The notes beneath the pieces were generated by a model. The model was given only the letters and a program-made list of their open reading frames with translations, was not told the DNA's origin and did no database searches. A program made the position numbers and the translations under genes. From NCBI GenBank assembly GCA_040255445.1, contig JBDZUZ010000027.1, positions 1 through 29,519 on the forward strand: a stretch of DNA of 29,519 nt. The letters run 5' to 3'. Shown piece after piece: positions 7,687-16,290 of this stretch (position 1 is the first letter of the stretch; every line of letters begins with the position of its first letter). The DNA comes from JBDZUZ01 sp040255445. GTDB lineage: Bacteria > Planctomycetota > Phycisphaerae > Phycisphaerales > UBA1924.

Positions 7687-10023
7687 TTGAACCCGGGTCC
7701 GGGCCCGGCCGATTTCCTCCCGGTGAATCTTCGAGCCCTTCAAGAGCGCGGGTTGTTCCATTGGCGTCGCGGCCTTGGCGTGGCGCTGGGCGTTCTTGCG
7801 CTCGGCCTGGGCGGCACCGGTCTCACCGCCGGCCTCGCATCCGAAGCGGAGCAGCGCCTTGTCCAGTCCCGCTTTGAGCGAGCGGCCGAACAGGCCACCG
7901 CGGACATCAACCAGCAACTGCGGTCCTGTGGCAACATCATCCTCAGCGGTGTCGGCCTCGCCAATGCAAGCGCGGACGTGACTCGAGCCGAGTGGCGCAC
8001 CTTCGTAACCGCTGTGCAGTTGCAGTCCAACCTGACCGTGCTCCGCGGACTCGCCTATGTCACCGTGGTGCGGCCCGGTCAATTCGACGCCTTTGTGGCC
8101 GCCCAGCGTGACGGCGGATATCCGCAGTTCACCCTCCACTGCGAGCAGCCCTCCGAAGCGGTGAACACCATCGTGACCTACCTCGAGCCGCTCGCGGGGA
8201 ACGAGCAGGCGATTGGCTTCAACTCATGGAGCAACCCGGTCACGCGCGACACGATGATCCGCGCCGTCGAGTCCGGCGCTCCCGCCGTCAGCGGGCCTGT
8301 CTGGCTGGTGCAGGCGCCGAAGGATCGGCTGGACGCTGTCGTGTACGCCCCAGTCTTCCGGGCCGGTGCGCCCACGACCACGATCGAGGAACGCTGGGCG
8401 GCCCTCGATGGGTTCATCGCAGCGCCGATGGATCTGACCGAGGCGGTGCAGGCCGCGGCGGTCTCCATGCAGGACGGCATGCGCGCCGAGCTCCAGACCC
8501 GCGACTCGGACGGCCGACCCGTGATCATGGCGGCCGTTGGTGCCGCGGAGAACATCAGGCTCTCAAAGGTGACCAGCCTTGATGGCATCGGACGGACCTG
8601 GCAACTCAATGTCGTCGCGGACAGCAACTTCGTGCGCGCTACCAGCAGCGGGCGGACGGTACTGGTCGCGTTGTTCGGGTCGTGCGCCTCCCTGCTCGCC
8701 GCGGGGCTGGCGTGGTCCTTGGTGACAACGCGGCACCGGGCTCAGATGATCGCGGACAGCAGCGTGGCGATGCTGCGGCAGTCGACCGACCAACTCCGCT
8801 CCGCCAAGGACGAACTCGAAACCAAGGCGGATGAACTCGAGCTCGCCCGCGCCGCGGCGGAGAGCGCCAGCGAAGCCAAGTCCGAGTTCCTCGCCAACAT
8901 GAGCCACGAGATCCGTACGCCGATCACCGCGCTCATCGGTTTCGCCGACCTCCTTTCGGAGCCGGGACTGAACGATGCCGACCGCTTGTCGCACATCGCC
9001 ACGATCCAGAACTCGGGTCGTCACTTGCTCGCCATCGTTAACAACGTCCTGGATCTCTCGAAGATCGAAGCGGGCCGGATGGCGATCGAATCGCTCCCGA
9101 CCGACATCCGACGGATCATCCGAGAAGTGACCGACATGTTCGCCGCGCAGGCCGGGGCCAAGGGCCTGAGCCTGGGCGCGACCGTCGATCCCGGCGTGCC
9201 CGCGCGTGTCGTATCCGACCCGACCCGCCTGCGGCAGATATTGGTCAATCTCGTAGGCAACGCGCTCAAGTTCACAGAGTCCGGCGGTGTCACCGTGTCC
9301 GTCGCGTACCAGAACGGCGGGCTCACCGTCGCCGTGCGTGACACCGGCGTCGGCCTGACCGCCGAGCAGACCGCGCGGCTCTTCCAGTCCTTCTCGCAGG
9401 CCGATGCATCCATGTCGCGCCGCTTCGGCGGCACCGGGCTGGGGCTGGTGATCTCGCGCAAGCTGTGCGAGCTCCTCGGCGGTTCGCTCAGCGTGCAGTC
9501 AACGCACGGTGCGGGGAGCTGCTTCACCGCCGCGGTGCTGGCGGCGCCCGGCGAGCCCCCCGCGCCGACCCCGCCGGCCACGGACGCTGCTTCCGCCGAC
9601 ACCACCGCCGGACGCAGGATCCTGATCGTCGAAGACGGCCCGGACAACCAGCGGCTGCTCCGCTTCATCCTGCAGAAGCACGGTCTCCGCTGCGTGACGG
9701 CCGAGAACGGGCAGGTCGCGCTCGAAGCGGTCGGAGCCGCCGAGCAGGAAAGCGACCCCTTCGACCTGATCCTGATGGACATGCAGATGCCCGTGATGGA
9801 CGGCTACACCGCCACGGCCGAGCTGCGCCGCCGCGGATGCCGCCTCCCCATCATCGCTCTCACCGCCCACGCGATGTCCGACGACCGCCGCCGCTGCCTC
9901 GATGCCGGCTGCGATGACTACGCGACCAAGCCCTTCGACCGCGCCCGCCTCATCGAGATCATCACCGAGCACACACGGATGAGCGATGTGCCCGACCGGC
10001 CCATGGGAGTCGGCGGGTCATGA
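7687..10023 (+). CDS. hybrid sensor histidine kinase with CHASE domain and receiver
   Basis: The 778-residue protein has a membrane segment (about residues 28-50) and an extracytoplasmic CHASE-type sensor region (about 75-260, with LRGLAYVTVVRPGQF and GFNSWSNPVTRDTMIRAV). A second membrane segment (about 324-347) and a coiled-coil linker follow. Next come HisKA with FLANMSHEIRTPITAL (phosphorylated His407), a HATPase_c domain with NLVGNALKFTESG, DTGVGL and RRFGGTGLGL boxes, and a receiver with LILMDMQMPVMDGY (Asp698) and a conserved Lys (ATKPFD). No HPt domain or output domain is present, so a separate HPt protein would be needed. The start is uncertain: TTG at 7687 has a G-rich sequence too close to it, and an in-frame GTG at 7723 is a good alternative. 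Its stop overlaps the start of the next kinase (ATGA). Confidence 0.93.
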   Translation: MNPGPGPADFLPVNLRALQERGLFHWRRGLGVALGVLALGLGGTGLTAGLASEAEQRLVQSRFERAAEQATADINQQLRSCGNIILSGVGLANASADVTRAEWRTFVTAVQLQSNLTVLRGLAYVTVVRPGQFDAFVAAQRDGGYPQFTLHCEQPSEAVNTIVTYLEPLAGNEQAIGFNSWSNPVTRDTMIRAVESGAPAVSGPVWLVQAPKDRLDAVVYAPVFRAGAPTTTIEERWAALDGFIAAPMDLTEAVQAAAVSMQDGMRAELQTRDSDGRPVIMAAVGAAENIRLSKVTSLDGIGRTWQLNVVADSNFVRATSSGRTVLVALFGSCASLLAAGLAWSLVTTRHRAQMIADSSVAMLRQSTDQLRSAKDELETKADELELARAAAESASEAKSEFLANMSHEIRTPITALIGFADLLSEPGLNDADRLSHIATIQNSGRHLLAIVNNVLDLSKIEAGRMAIESLPTDIRRIIREVTDMFAAQAGAKGLSLGATVDPGVPARVVSDPTRLRQILVNLVGNALKFTESGGVTVSVAYQNGGLTVAVRDTGVGLTAEQTARLFQSFSQADASMSRRFGGTGLGLVISRKLCELLGGSLSVQSTHGAGSCFTAAVLAAPGEPPAPTPPATDAASADTTAGRRILIVEDGPDNQRLLRFILQKHGLRCVTAENGQVALEAVGAAEQESDPFDLILMDMQMPVMDGYTATAELRRRGCRLPIIALTAHAMSDDRRRCLDAGCDDYATKPFDRARLIEIITEHTRMSDVPDRPMGVGGS

Positions 10024-12710
10024 TCCACCCGACGGTCCAGAGACTGCTCGCGCAGGCCGGCATCATCGACGCCGCGGTCCCGGACACCGCGCAGTGGGCC
10101 GCCTTCATCAAGCGTCTCGGGGTCGTCTGCGCCGAGTCGGATCAGCAGCGCTACGAGCTCGAACGCTCGCACCGCGTCACGCTCACCGAACTCCGCCAGA
10201 TGCAGCGCCGGATGGAGTCGGAGCGCGACACGCTGCGGCAGATCACCTCGGCCCTCGATGAAGGCCTCATCGCGGTCGACGAGCAGGGCGAGGTCCTCTT
10301 CACCAACCCCGCGGCGTGTCTCCTCCTGGGGCTCCCAACCCACGACACGCAGGGCTACAACCTCGACTCGCTGATCAAGATCAACGCCGAGGACGGCCGC
10401 GACCTCGCGAGCCTCATCGCCGACTCGGCGAGCTTCCCGACCGACGGCCGGCTGATGCTCAAAGGCGATCAGTCGCGGCACATCGAATTCGTGATGCGGT
10501 CGCTGGGCGCCCAGACCGGTGCGCGGCTGCTGACGCTGCAGGATGTCACCGACCGTGTCCGCGCCGAGAAACAGCTCCGCGAGAGCGAACAACGCTTCCG
10601 GACCCTCGCCGATGCCGCGCCCGTGATGATCTGGACCACCGGCGCCGACGGCATGTGCGACTACGTGAATCGCCATTGGTGCGAGTTCACCGGCCAGCAG
10701 ATGCACGACGCCGCCGACGACGGCTGGGTCGCCCTCCTCCACCCCGATGAGCGCGAGCGTGTCGCCCGGACCTATATCGAAGCGTTGCTCTCGCGCATGC
10801 CGATCCGCATCGAGCACCGCCTCTGCCGCGCCAACGGCGAGTACGCCATGGTGAGCAGCCGCGGCGTCCCGCGCTACGCGCCCGGCGGCGGCTTCCTCGG
10901 CCACATCGGCAGCATCACCGACATCACCGAGATCAAGCGGGCCGAGGTCATCGAGGCGGGGCAGAACCGCGTGCTCTCGACACTGGCGACCGATGCCGGC
11001 CTCGACGAGGTCCTTGGTGAAATCGTCCAGCTCGTCGATGCCATCGAACCGGGCCTGATGTGCGCGCTGCTCGTGGCGAACGGTGATGGGAAGCTCTCGC
11101 TCGCCGCGGAGCAGAATCTGCCGGACGCCTGGAGCGCCTATCTCGCGGCCGGGATCACACCCGGGCCCGAGTCGGGTGCCGCCGGGGCCGCCGCCTGGCA
11201 ACGCGCCCGCGTGATCGTCGAAGATATCCGCATCGATCCGATCTGCGTGCACAACCGCGAGCGCGCGCTCGGGTGCGGCATCGGGTGTTCCTGGGCGGAG
11301 CCCATCATCGGCACGCAGGGAACCGTGCTCGGCGTCGTCACGCTCCACGCCCGCGGCCCCAGGCGCCCGGGGCTCATGCACCGCGGCCTGATGGAAACCG
11401 CCGCCCATCTCGCGCAGGTCGTGATCGAACGCCGCCGCACCGAGGCGGAACTCGCCGCGCACACCGCGGACCTGCTGGTGGCAAAGGGCGACCTCGAAGA
11501 GCAGGCCCGCGAGCTCGAACACGCCCGCAACGCCGCCGAGGCCGCCAGCCGCGCCAAGAGCGAGTTCCTCGCCAACATGAGCCACGAGATCCGCACACCG
11601 ATGACCGCGGTCCTCGGCTACGCGGATCTGGTCCTCGCGCCCGGCCAGGACGAGGCCAGCCGCGTCGAGTGCGTGCAGACCATCCGCCGCAACGCCGAGC
11701 ACCTCCTGACCGTGCTCAACGACATCCTCGATGTCTCGAAGATCGAGGCCGGCCGCATGAGCGTCGAACGCATCAGTGTCGACCCGGTCCGCATCGTCGA
11801 CGAGGTGATCGTGCTCATGGCGCCCAAGGCCGCGGCGAAAGGGATCGAACTCGCCGCCAACTTCGCGTGGCCGCTCCCGGCGAAGATCCAGTCCGATCCG
11901 GTCCGCCTGCGGCAGATCCTCCTGAACCTCATCAGCAACGCGATCAAGTTCACCGAACGGGGCCGGGTGGAGGTCCGTGTGTCCTTCGCCCGCGATGCTC
12001 AAGGCGGCCGCCTGATCTTCGATGTCTCGGACACCGGCATCGGTATGTCCGAGGCGACGATCGGCACGCTCTTCCGACCCTTCGCACAGGCAGACGCTTC
12101 CACGACCCGCCGTTTCGGCGGCACGGGCCTCGGCCTGATGGTCTCCCGCACCCTCGCCGAACTGCTCGGCGGCGGCATCGCCGTGCGCAGCGAGGAGGGC
12201 AAGGGGAGCACCTTCACCGCGAGTGTGGACTGCGGCGACCTCGCGGCGATCACCCTCGTCAACGCTCGAAGCATCCAGCAGGCCTCGGCCGACACCGCCG
12301 CGGCCAAGGCGCCCCTCACGGCCCGCATCCTGCTCGCCGAGGACGGCATCGACAACCAGCGCCTCATCAGCACGCTCCTGCGGCGGGCCGGGGCTCAGGT
12401 CGAAATCGCCGAGAACGGCCGCATCGCCGTTGACAAAGTGATGGCGGCCGATGCCCCCAGGTTCGACGTCATCCTGATGGACATGCAGATGCCCGAACTC
12501 GACGGCTACAGCGCTGCCCGCACGCTGCGAGAGATGGGCTACACCGGCCCGATCATCGCCCTCACCGCCCACGCCATGGCCGAGGACCGCGCCCGCTGCA
12601 TCGCCGCCGGCTGCGATGACTACGCCACCAAGCCGATCGACCGCGTCACCCTCATCGCGATGTGCGAGCGGTGGGCGAAAGGTCGCGGGGCGGCCGCGCC
12701 AAGTCCGTGA
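10020..12710 (+). CDS. hybrid histidine kinase with PAS, PAS, GAF and receiver domains
   Basis: The 896-residue protein has no membrane segment and is probably cytoplasmic. Order of domains: a short helical region with a coiled coil (about 40-78); PAS (about 79-175, GLIAVDEQGEVLFTNPAACLL); PAS with PAC (about 190-315, PVMIWTTGADGMCDYVNRHW); GAF (about 322-465, ending LGVVTLHARG); a coiled-coil linker; HisKA (NMSHEIRTPMTAV, His522); HATPase_c (NLISNAIKFTERG, DTGIGM, RRFGGTGLGL); receiver (VILMDMQMPELDGY, Asp821). Like its neighbour it lacks HPt and output domains. The ATG at 10020 overlaps the upstream kinase's stop as ATGA, so translation is likely coupled. The kinase halves of the two proteins are alike, which fits a duplication with different sensor parts. 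Its last 59 bases overlap the opposing Dabb lipoprotein gene. Confidence 0.93.
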   Translation: MIHPTVQRLLAQAGIIDAAVPDTAQWAAFIKRLGVVCAESDQQRYELERSHRVTLTELRQMQRRMESERDTLRQITSALDEGLIAVDEQGEVLFTNPAACLLLGLPTHDTQGYNLDSLIKINAEDGRDLASLIADSASFPTDGRLMLKGDQSRHIEFVMRSLGAQTGARLLTLQDVTDRVRAEKQLRESEQRFRTLADAAPVMIWTTGADGMCDYVNRHWCEFTGQQMHDAADDGWVALLHPDERERVARTYIEALLSRMPIRIEHRLCRANGEYAMVSSRGVPRYAPGGGFLGHIGSITDITEIKRAEVIEAGQNRVLSTLATDAGLDEVLGEIVQLVDAIEPGLMCALLVANGDGKLSLAAEQNLPDAWSAYLAAGITPGPESGAAGAAAWQRARVIVEDIRIDPICVHNRERALGCGIGCSWAEPIIGTQGTVLGVVTLHARGPRRPGLMHRGLMETAAHLAQVVIERRRTEAELAAHTADLLVAKGDLEEQARELEHARNAAEAASRAKSEFLANMSHEIRTPMTAVLGYADLVLAPGQDEASRVECVQTIRRNAEHLLTVLNDILDVSKIEAGRMSVERISVDPVRIVDEVIVLMAPKAAAKGIELAANFAWPLPAKIQSDPVRLRQILLNLISNAIKFTERGRVEVRVSFARDAQGGRLIFDVSDTGIGMSEATIGTLFRPFAQADASTTRRFGGTGLGLMVSRTLAELLGGGIAVRSEEGKGSTFTASVDCGDLAAITLVNARSIQQASADTAAAKAPLTARILLAEDGIDNQRLISTLLRRAGAQVEIAENGRIAVDKVMAADAPRFDVILMDMQMPELDGYSAARTLREMGYTGPIIALTAHAMAEDRARCIAAGCDDYATKPIDRVTLIAMCERWAKGRGAAAPSP

Positions 12711-13116
12711 AGTCGTGGACCCGGATCCACTCGAGCCGCGGCTTCCACCGCGCTACGAACGCGGTGTGGTCCGGGTGATCGACATACACGCGGTAGTCGG
12801 CAACCGTATCGAACCCGATGTACATCGCCGCGTCGTACTCGCCATCGATCGTCGCCCGCCCGATGTCCAGGTGCGTCCCCGCGCTGTACATCGACACACC
12901 CGGGATGCCCGGCAACGCCCGCGCTGCATCCTCCAGCAGGCGGCCGGCCTCGCCCGGGTCGCGCAGCTTCACGAGCACGATGTGGCTGATCGGCGCGGCC
13001 GCGGGCGTCGCTTGCGCGGCGTTCTCCCGCTCGGGCCCGCGGCACCCCCCAAGCCCCGCGACGCACAAGAACCCGACCGCCGCACTCAGCACCGTCATCC
13101 GTGTCACTGTCCGCAT
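12652..13116 (-). CDS. lipoprotein with Dabb (stress-responsive A/B barrel) domain
   Basis: The product (154 residues) has a basic start, a hydrophobic helix and the lipobox LGGC, so it is predicted to be a lipid-anchored protein. After an Ala/Pro linker comes a ferredoxin-like Dabb domain: ISHIVLVKLRDPGEA at its beginning, then DAAMYIGFDTVADYRVYVDHPDHTAFV and a closing RVHDF strand. This is the normal Dabb length of about 95 residues. Dabb proteins form small dimeric barrels; some are enzymes, many are uncharacterised. I place the start at 13116 because GGGAGG sits nine bases upstream; a Met three codons earlier directly abuts that site. The 3' end overlaps the convergent kinase gene by 59 bases. 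Confidence 0.8.
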   Translation of the reverse strand: MRTVTRMTVLSAAVGFLCVAGLGGCRGPERENAAQATPAAAPISHIVLVKLRDPGEAGRLLEDAARALPGIPGVSMYSAGTHLDIGRATIDGEYDAAMYIGFDTVADYRVYVDHPDHTAFVARWKPRLEWIRVHDFTDLARPPRDLSPTARTSR

Positions 13117-13178
13117 TGTGCGCATCCTCCCATGCCAGCGTACCCGGAACCGACTGAAGACGGCGATCGACCCGACCG

Positions 13179-13625
13179 ATGACGCCCCCGATGGACTCCG
13201 CCCGCATCATGCGTCTCCGCATCAGCCACGGGTGGTTCGCCCCCTGCGGCGAGGCGCTGGTGGCGCGCTGCTTCCAGATCCTCGAAGAGCAGCACCCGAT
13301 CACCCGCGCCGCCTTCCCCGGCTCGACCGCCGACCTCCACCCCAGGATCCTCAAGACCATCCGCCAGGTCCTCGGCAACGCCCACGAGTTCCGCACGCTC
13401 GAGCCCTCGCTGGGCCGGCTGGGCGACCGCCTGCTGAGCCAGGTCGACGGCGTCGATGCCTTCCTGGCCCACGCCGCGGCGTTCCGCGAGGCCTTCATCG
13501 CCGTCCTCGCCGAGGCCGGCGGCCGCAGCTTCACCCCGCAGATCGAGCGGGACTGGCGGATGCTCCTCGACGGTGTCGCAGGGGCGATGATCGCCGGCTC
13601 AGCCGCGGCACGCCGCGCCGCATAA
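13179..13625 (+). CDS. globin-like protein, proximal histidine not apparent
   Basis: The 148-residue, mostly helical protein matches the single-domain bacterial globin pattern: ALVARCFQILEEQHPITRAAFPG (A-C helices), LHPRILKTIRQVLGNAHE (E helix), LGRLGDRLLSQVDGVDAFLAHAAAF (F-G) and FTPQIERDWRMLLDGVAGAMIAG (H helix with the conserved Trp126). Length is typical. In heme globins of this type the F helix reads LGxxH; here the matching position is LGDRL (Leu86), so the heme-ligating His is not where expected. It may be a heme-free globin-fold sensor or use another residue (His69 and His98 are nearby). No strong ribosome site is seen before 13179, so the start could be the Met four codons later. Fold assignment is by eye and moderate. 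Confidence 0.55.
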   Translation: MTPPMDSARIMRLRISHGWFAPCGEALVARCFQILEEQHPITRAAFPGSTADLHPRILKTIRQVLGNAHEFRTLEPSLGRLGDRLLSQVDGVDAFLAHAAAFREAFIAVLAEAGGRSFTPQIERDWRMLLDGVAGAMIAGSAAARRAA

Positions 13626-13750
13626 GCAGCGACTCCCGCCCGGCGATTCCCGCGGCATCCCTCCCCCTATAGTCCGCTCCGATTTACCCGGAGGAGCCGG
13701 CACGCGTGCGCACGCGGCGGGCCGCCGGGGCATCCTGTAAAGGCGAGGCG

Positions 13751-15583
13751 ATGCTGATCCGCACGCACACCTGCGGCGAACTACGCGACACCCACGTGGG
13801 CCAGACGGTCCGACTCAACGGCTGGGTCAACTCCTACCGAGACCACGGCAACCTGGTCTTCATCGACCTGCGCGACCGCTTCGGCATCACCCAGCTCGTC
13901 TTCGACCCCGACGACGGCGCCGCCGCGAGCATGATGGAAGCCGCCGACAAACTCCGCAACGAGGATGTCGTCGCCATCGAGGGCCGCGTCCGCATCCGCA
14001 TCGGCGGCGAGAACCCCAAGCTCGCCACCGGCAAGGTCGAGATCGTCGTCACCACGCTCGAGGTCCTCAACAAGACCGACAACCCGCCGTTCCTCCCGGA
14101 CGACATGGGCAAGCTGCCCAGCGAAGAGTTCCGGATGAACTACCGCTACATCGACCTGCGCCGGCCGCGGATGCAGCAGGTGCTGGCGATGCGGCACAAG
14201 CTCTACCAGACCACCCGCCGCTATTTCGATGAGAACGGCTTCCTCGAGATCGAGACCCCGATCCTTTACAAGAGCACGCCCGAGGGCGCGCGCGAGTTCC
14301 TCGTGCCCAACCGGCACGTGCCCGGCTCCTTCTACGCGCTGCCCCAGAGCCCCCAGCTCTTCAAGCAGATCCTCATGGTCTCCGGCTGCGACCGGTACAT
14401 GCAGATCTGCCGCTGCTTCCGCGATGAAGACCCCCGCGCCGACCGCCAGGCCGAGTTCACCCAGATCGATCTGGAGATGGCCTTCGTCCGCCGCGACCAG
14501 GTCATGGCGATGATGGAGGGCTTCGTCCGCCGCCTGTGGAAGGACATGCTCGGCGTCGATGTCCCCGCCATCCAGCGCATGACCTACCGCGAGGCGATGG
14601 AACGCTTCGGCATCGACCGCCCCGACACCCGCTACGGCCTCGAAACCCGCGATGTCTCCGACCTCGCGGCGACCGTCGATTTCGCCGTCTTCCGCGATGT
14701 GCTCGCCAAGGGCGCGGACCGGCCCAGGTTCTCCAGCCGCCGCGGCGTGGTCAAGGCCATCGTCGTCCCCGGCGGCGCCGAGAAGCTCACCCGCAAGATG
14801 ACCGATGGCTACACCGAGTTCGTCAAGGGCTTCGGCGCCGGCGGCGTTGCGGTGGTCAAGCTCAACGCTTCCGGCGTCTTCGAGACCGGCATCGCCAAGT
14901 TCCTCGAGCCCCAGCGCGAGCGATTCGTATCCGAGCTCGGCATCAAGCCCGGCGACACCGTGCTCTTCGTGGCGGACCTCTACAACACCGCGACTAAGGC
15001 CATCGGCGAACTCCGCCAGAAGGTCGCCCGCGACATGGGCATGGTCCCCAAGCCCGGCGCCGAGGGCGGCCCGTGGAACTTCCTCTGGGTCGTCGATTTC
15101 CCCATGTTCGAGCGCGACAAGGAAACCGGCCGCTGGATCGCGATGCACCACCCCTTCACCAGCCCCAACGACGACCAGCTCGAAGCCTTCAAGAACGCCG
15201 CGGTCGACGATGAGGACACCATCGCCAACATCGTCTCCGCCGGCTACGACATCGTGCTCAACGGCCAGGAGATCGCCGGCGGCAGCGTGCGTATCCACGA
15301 CCAGGCCGTGCAGCAGAAGGTCTTCCAGCTCCTCGGCCTCACGCCCGAGCAGGCCAAGGAGAAGTTCAGCTTCCTCTTGGAGGCCCTCAAGTTCGGCGCG
15401 CCCCCGCACGCCGGCATCGCCTTCGGCCTCGACCGCCTGGTCATGAACTTCGTCGGCACCGACAACATCCGCGATGTCATCGCGTTCCCGAAGACCCAGA
15501 CCGGCGCGGACCTCATGACCAAGGCCCCCAGCCCCGTCCCCGAGAACCAGCTCAAGGATGTCCACATCAAGTCGCTGGTCTGA
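13751..15583 (+). CDS. aspS: aspartyl-tRNA synthetase
   Basis: The 610-residue enzyme is a full bacterial-type class II AspRS charging tRNA with aspartate. It shows an N-terminal OB-fold anticodon-binding domain (LNGWVNSYRDHGNLVFIDLR), class II motif 1 (FLEIETPIL), motif 2 (FRDEDPRADRQAEFTQ, from residue 223), the inserted GAD domain (about 290-415) and motif 3 (GIAFGLDRLVM, Arg562). Length is close to the usual 590. The start at 13751 follows AAAGGCGAGG; the frame is open 15 codons further upstream, but that part is not AspRS-like. His32 in YRDHGN matches the position where non-discriminating bacterial AspRSs carry His rather than Leu, suggesting it may also charge tRNA-Asn (inference). It ends before a repeat and a terminator and looks monocistronic. 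Confidence 0.97.
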   Translation: MLIRTHTCGELRDTHVGQTVRLNGWVNSYRDHGNLVFIDLRDRFGITQLVFDPDDGAAASMMEAADKLRNEDVVAIEGRVRIRIGGENPKLATGKVEIVVTTLEVLNKTDNPPFLPDDMGKLPSEEFRMNYRYIDLRRPRMQQVLAMRHKLYQTTRRYFDENGFLEIETPILYKSTPEGAREFLVPNRHVPGSFYALPQSPQLFKQILMVSGCDRYMQICRCFRDEDPRADRQAEFTQIDLEMAFVRRDQVMAMMEGFVRRLWKDMLGVDVPAIQRMTYREAMERFGIDRPDTRYGLETRDVSDLAATVDFAVFRDVLAKGADRPRFSSRRGVVKAIVVPGGAEKLTRKMTDGYTEFVKGFGAGGVAVVKLNASGVFETGIAKFLEPQRERFVSELGIKPGDTVLFVADLYNTATKAIGELRQKVARDMGMVPKPGAEGGPWNFLWVVDFPMFERDKETGRWIAMHHPFTSPNDDQLEAFKNAAVDDEDTIANIVSAGYDIVLNGQEIAGGSVRIHDQAVQQKVFQLLGLTPEQAKEKFSFLLEALKFGAPPHAGIAFGLDRLVMNFVGTDNIRDVIAFPKTQTGADLMTKAPSPVPENQLKDVHIKSLV

Positions 15584-15590
15584 CCTGTGA

Positions 15591-15683
15591 TTGTGGTGCA
15601 GGCGTCCCCGCCTGCCACCAGCGCAGCAACTTCAAGCTTTGTGGTGCAGGCGTCCTCGCCTGCCACCAGCACAGCAACTTCAA
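15591..15683. repeat. two tandem palindromic repeats, 48-base period
   Basis: Copies at 15591-15637 and 15639-15683 share TTGTGGTGCAGGCGTCC and differ at only a few positions (CCCC/CTCG, GCGC/GCAC). Each holds a hairpin, TGGTGCAGGCG pairing with CGCCTGCCACCA with one bulged base, then GCAGCAACTTCAA. They sit directly after the aspS stop codon. The sequence is unlike the GTGCCACGG hairpins near 24.6 kb, so it is a second repeat family. Confidence 0.85.
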
Positions 15684-15691
15684 TGCCCCAC

Positions 15692-15728
15692 GAGCGGAGG
15701 CCCACCCTGGGCCGCCGCTCTTCTTTCC
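15692..15728 (+). terminator. probable intrinsic terminator of aspS
   Basis: GAGCGGAGGCCCA and TGGGCCGCCGCTC form a 13-bp stem with one mismatch and a 3-base loop, followed by TTCTTT. It lies after the tandem repeats and before the convergent SUKH gene. On the minus strand no T-run follows, so it is probably one-directional. Confidence 0.75.
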
Positions 15729-15734
15729 AAATCG

Positions 15735-16181
15735 CTACTTCGTCGCAGGCTGAATGCGCGCCAAAGCCTGATCGAAGGATGCCGCGAAGAACACAACCCC
15801 CGCCTCCGGCTCATCGCGCCCATCGTCCTCGAGCTGCCAGAAGTCCTTGATGAACACCCGGCCCGCCCGCGGCCCGCGCCACCCGATCATCAGCCTGTTG
15901 TCGTCGGTGAGACTGGCAACCGGGATCATGTCGCTGGGAATCAAGCCGTCGCCCGGACTCCGCGACCTGTAGACACCGATCATGAACTCGACCGTAACCC
16001 CCCGACTCAGTCGGTAGACCGTCTGGATCGCCGCGTCCCGCTGCTCTCCGAGCGCGTCGAGGTACGGCACTTGGTATCCGAAGGGCGAGGTGAGCTGATC
16101 GCCCCCGCCGAGCAAGAACCGCCGATACTCCTCGGGAATCGGGCCACCCAGCGCTGCTTCCAATCGTTCAATATCGCTCAT
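15735..16181 (-). CDS. SMI1/KNR4 (SUKH) family protein
   Basis: The 148-residue protein opens with MSDIERLEAALGGPIPEEYRRFLL, the typical SUKH/SMI1-KNR4 N-terminal helix and PxxY-like turn. Further on are GVYRSRSPGDGLIPSDMIPVAS, DDNRLMIGWRGPRAGRVFIKD and the closing VVFFAASFDQALARI, all in normal SUKH order and length. SUKH proteins serve as immunity proteins in many bacterial polymorphic toxin systems, but some have other roles. The start at 16181 has AAGGGAG about ten bases upstream; the open frame extends 16 codons more. No toxin gene is adjacent: upstream on the same strand is a two-helix membrane protein gene ending 109 bases away. Family fairly sure, role unknown. Confidence 0.8.
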   Translation of the reverse strand: MSDIERLEAALGGPIPEEYRRFLLGGGDQLTSPFGYQVPYLDALGEQRDAAIQTVYRLSRGVTVEFMIGVYRSRSPGDGLIPSDMIPVASLTDDNRLMIGWRGPRAGRVFIKDFWQLEDDGRDEPEAGVVFFAASFDQALARIQPATK

Positions 16182-16211
16182 CGAGCGCACACTCCCTTGG
16201 CGGCGACCATC

Positions 16212-16229
16212 TTGCCACCCTGGTGGCAA
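16212..16229. promoter_or_regulatory. short perfect inverted repeat upstream of the SUKH gene
   Basis: TTGCCACC and GGTGGCAA are separated by two bases, 31 bases upstream of the SUKH start. It could be an operator for a dimeric regulator; no T-run follows it, so it is unlikely to be a terminator. Function is a guess. Confidence 0.3.
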
Positions 16230-16290
16230 CGCTCCTCACACTCCCGCTCGTCCGATCCACGCACCTTCAACACCCCCGAGCGGTGGAACC

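Noticed and set aside
9918..12572. Very long open frame (884 codons) antisense to the second histidine kinase
   Set aside because: It mirrors the kinase codons in a high-GC gene, is His/Asp/Gly-rich without any domain, and the plus-strand reading has full kinase motifs.
13781..15565. 594-codon open frame antisense to aspS
   Set aside because: Shadow of a certain AspRS gene; composition is typical of antisense high-GC frames.
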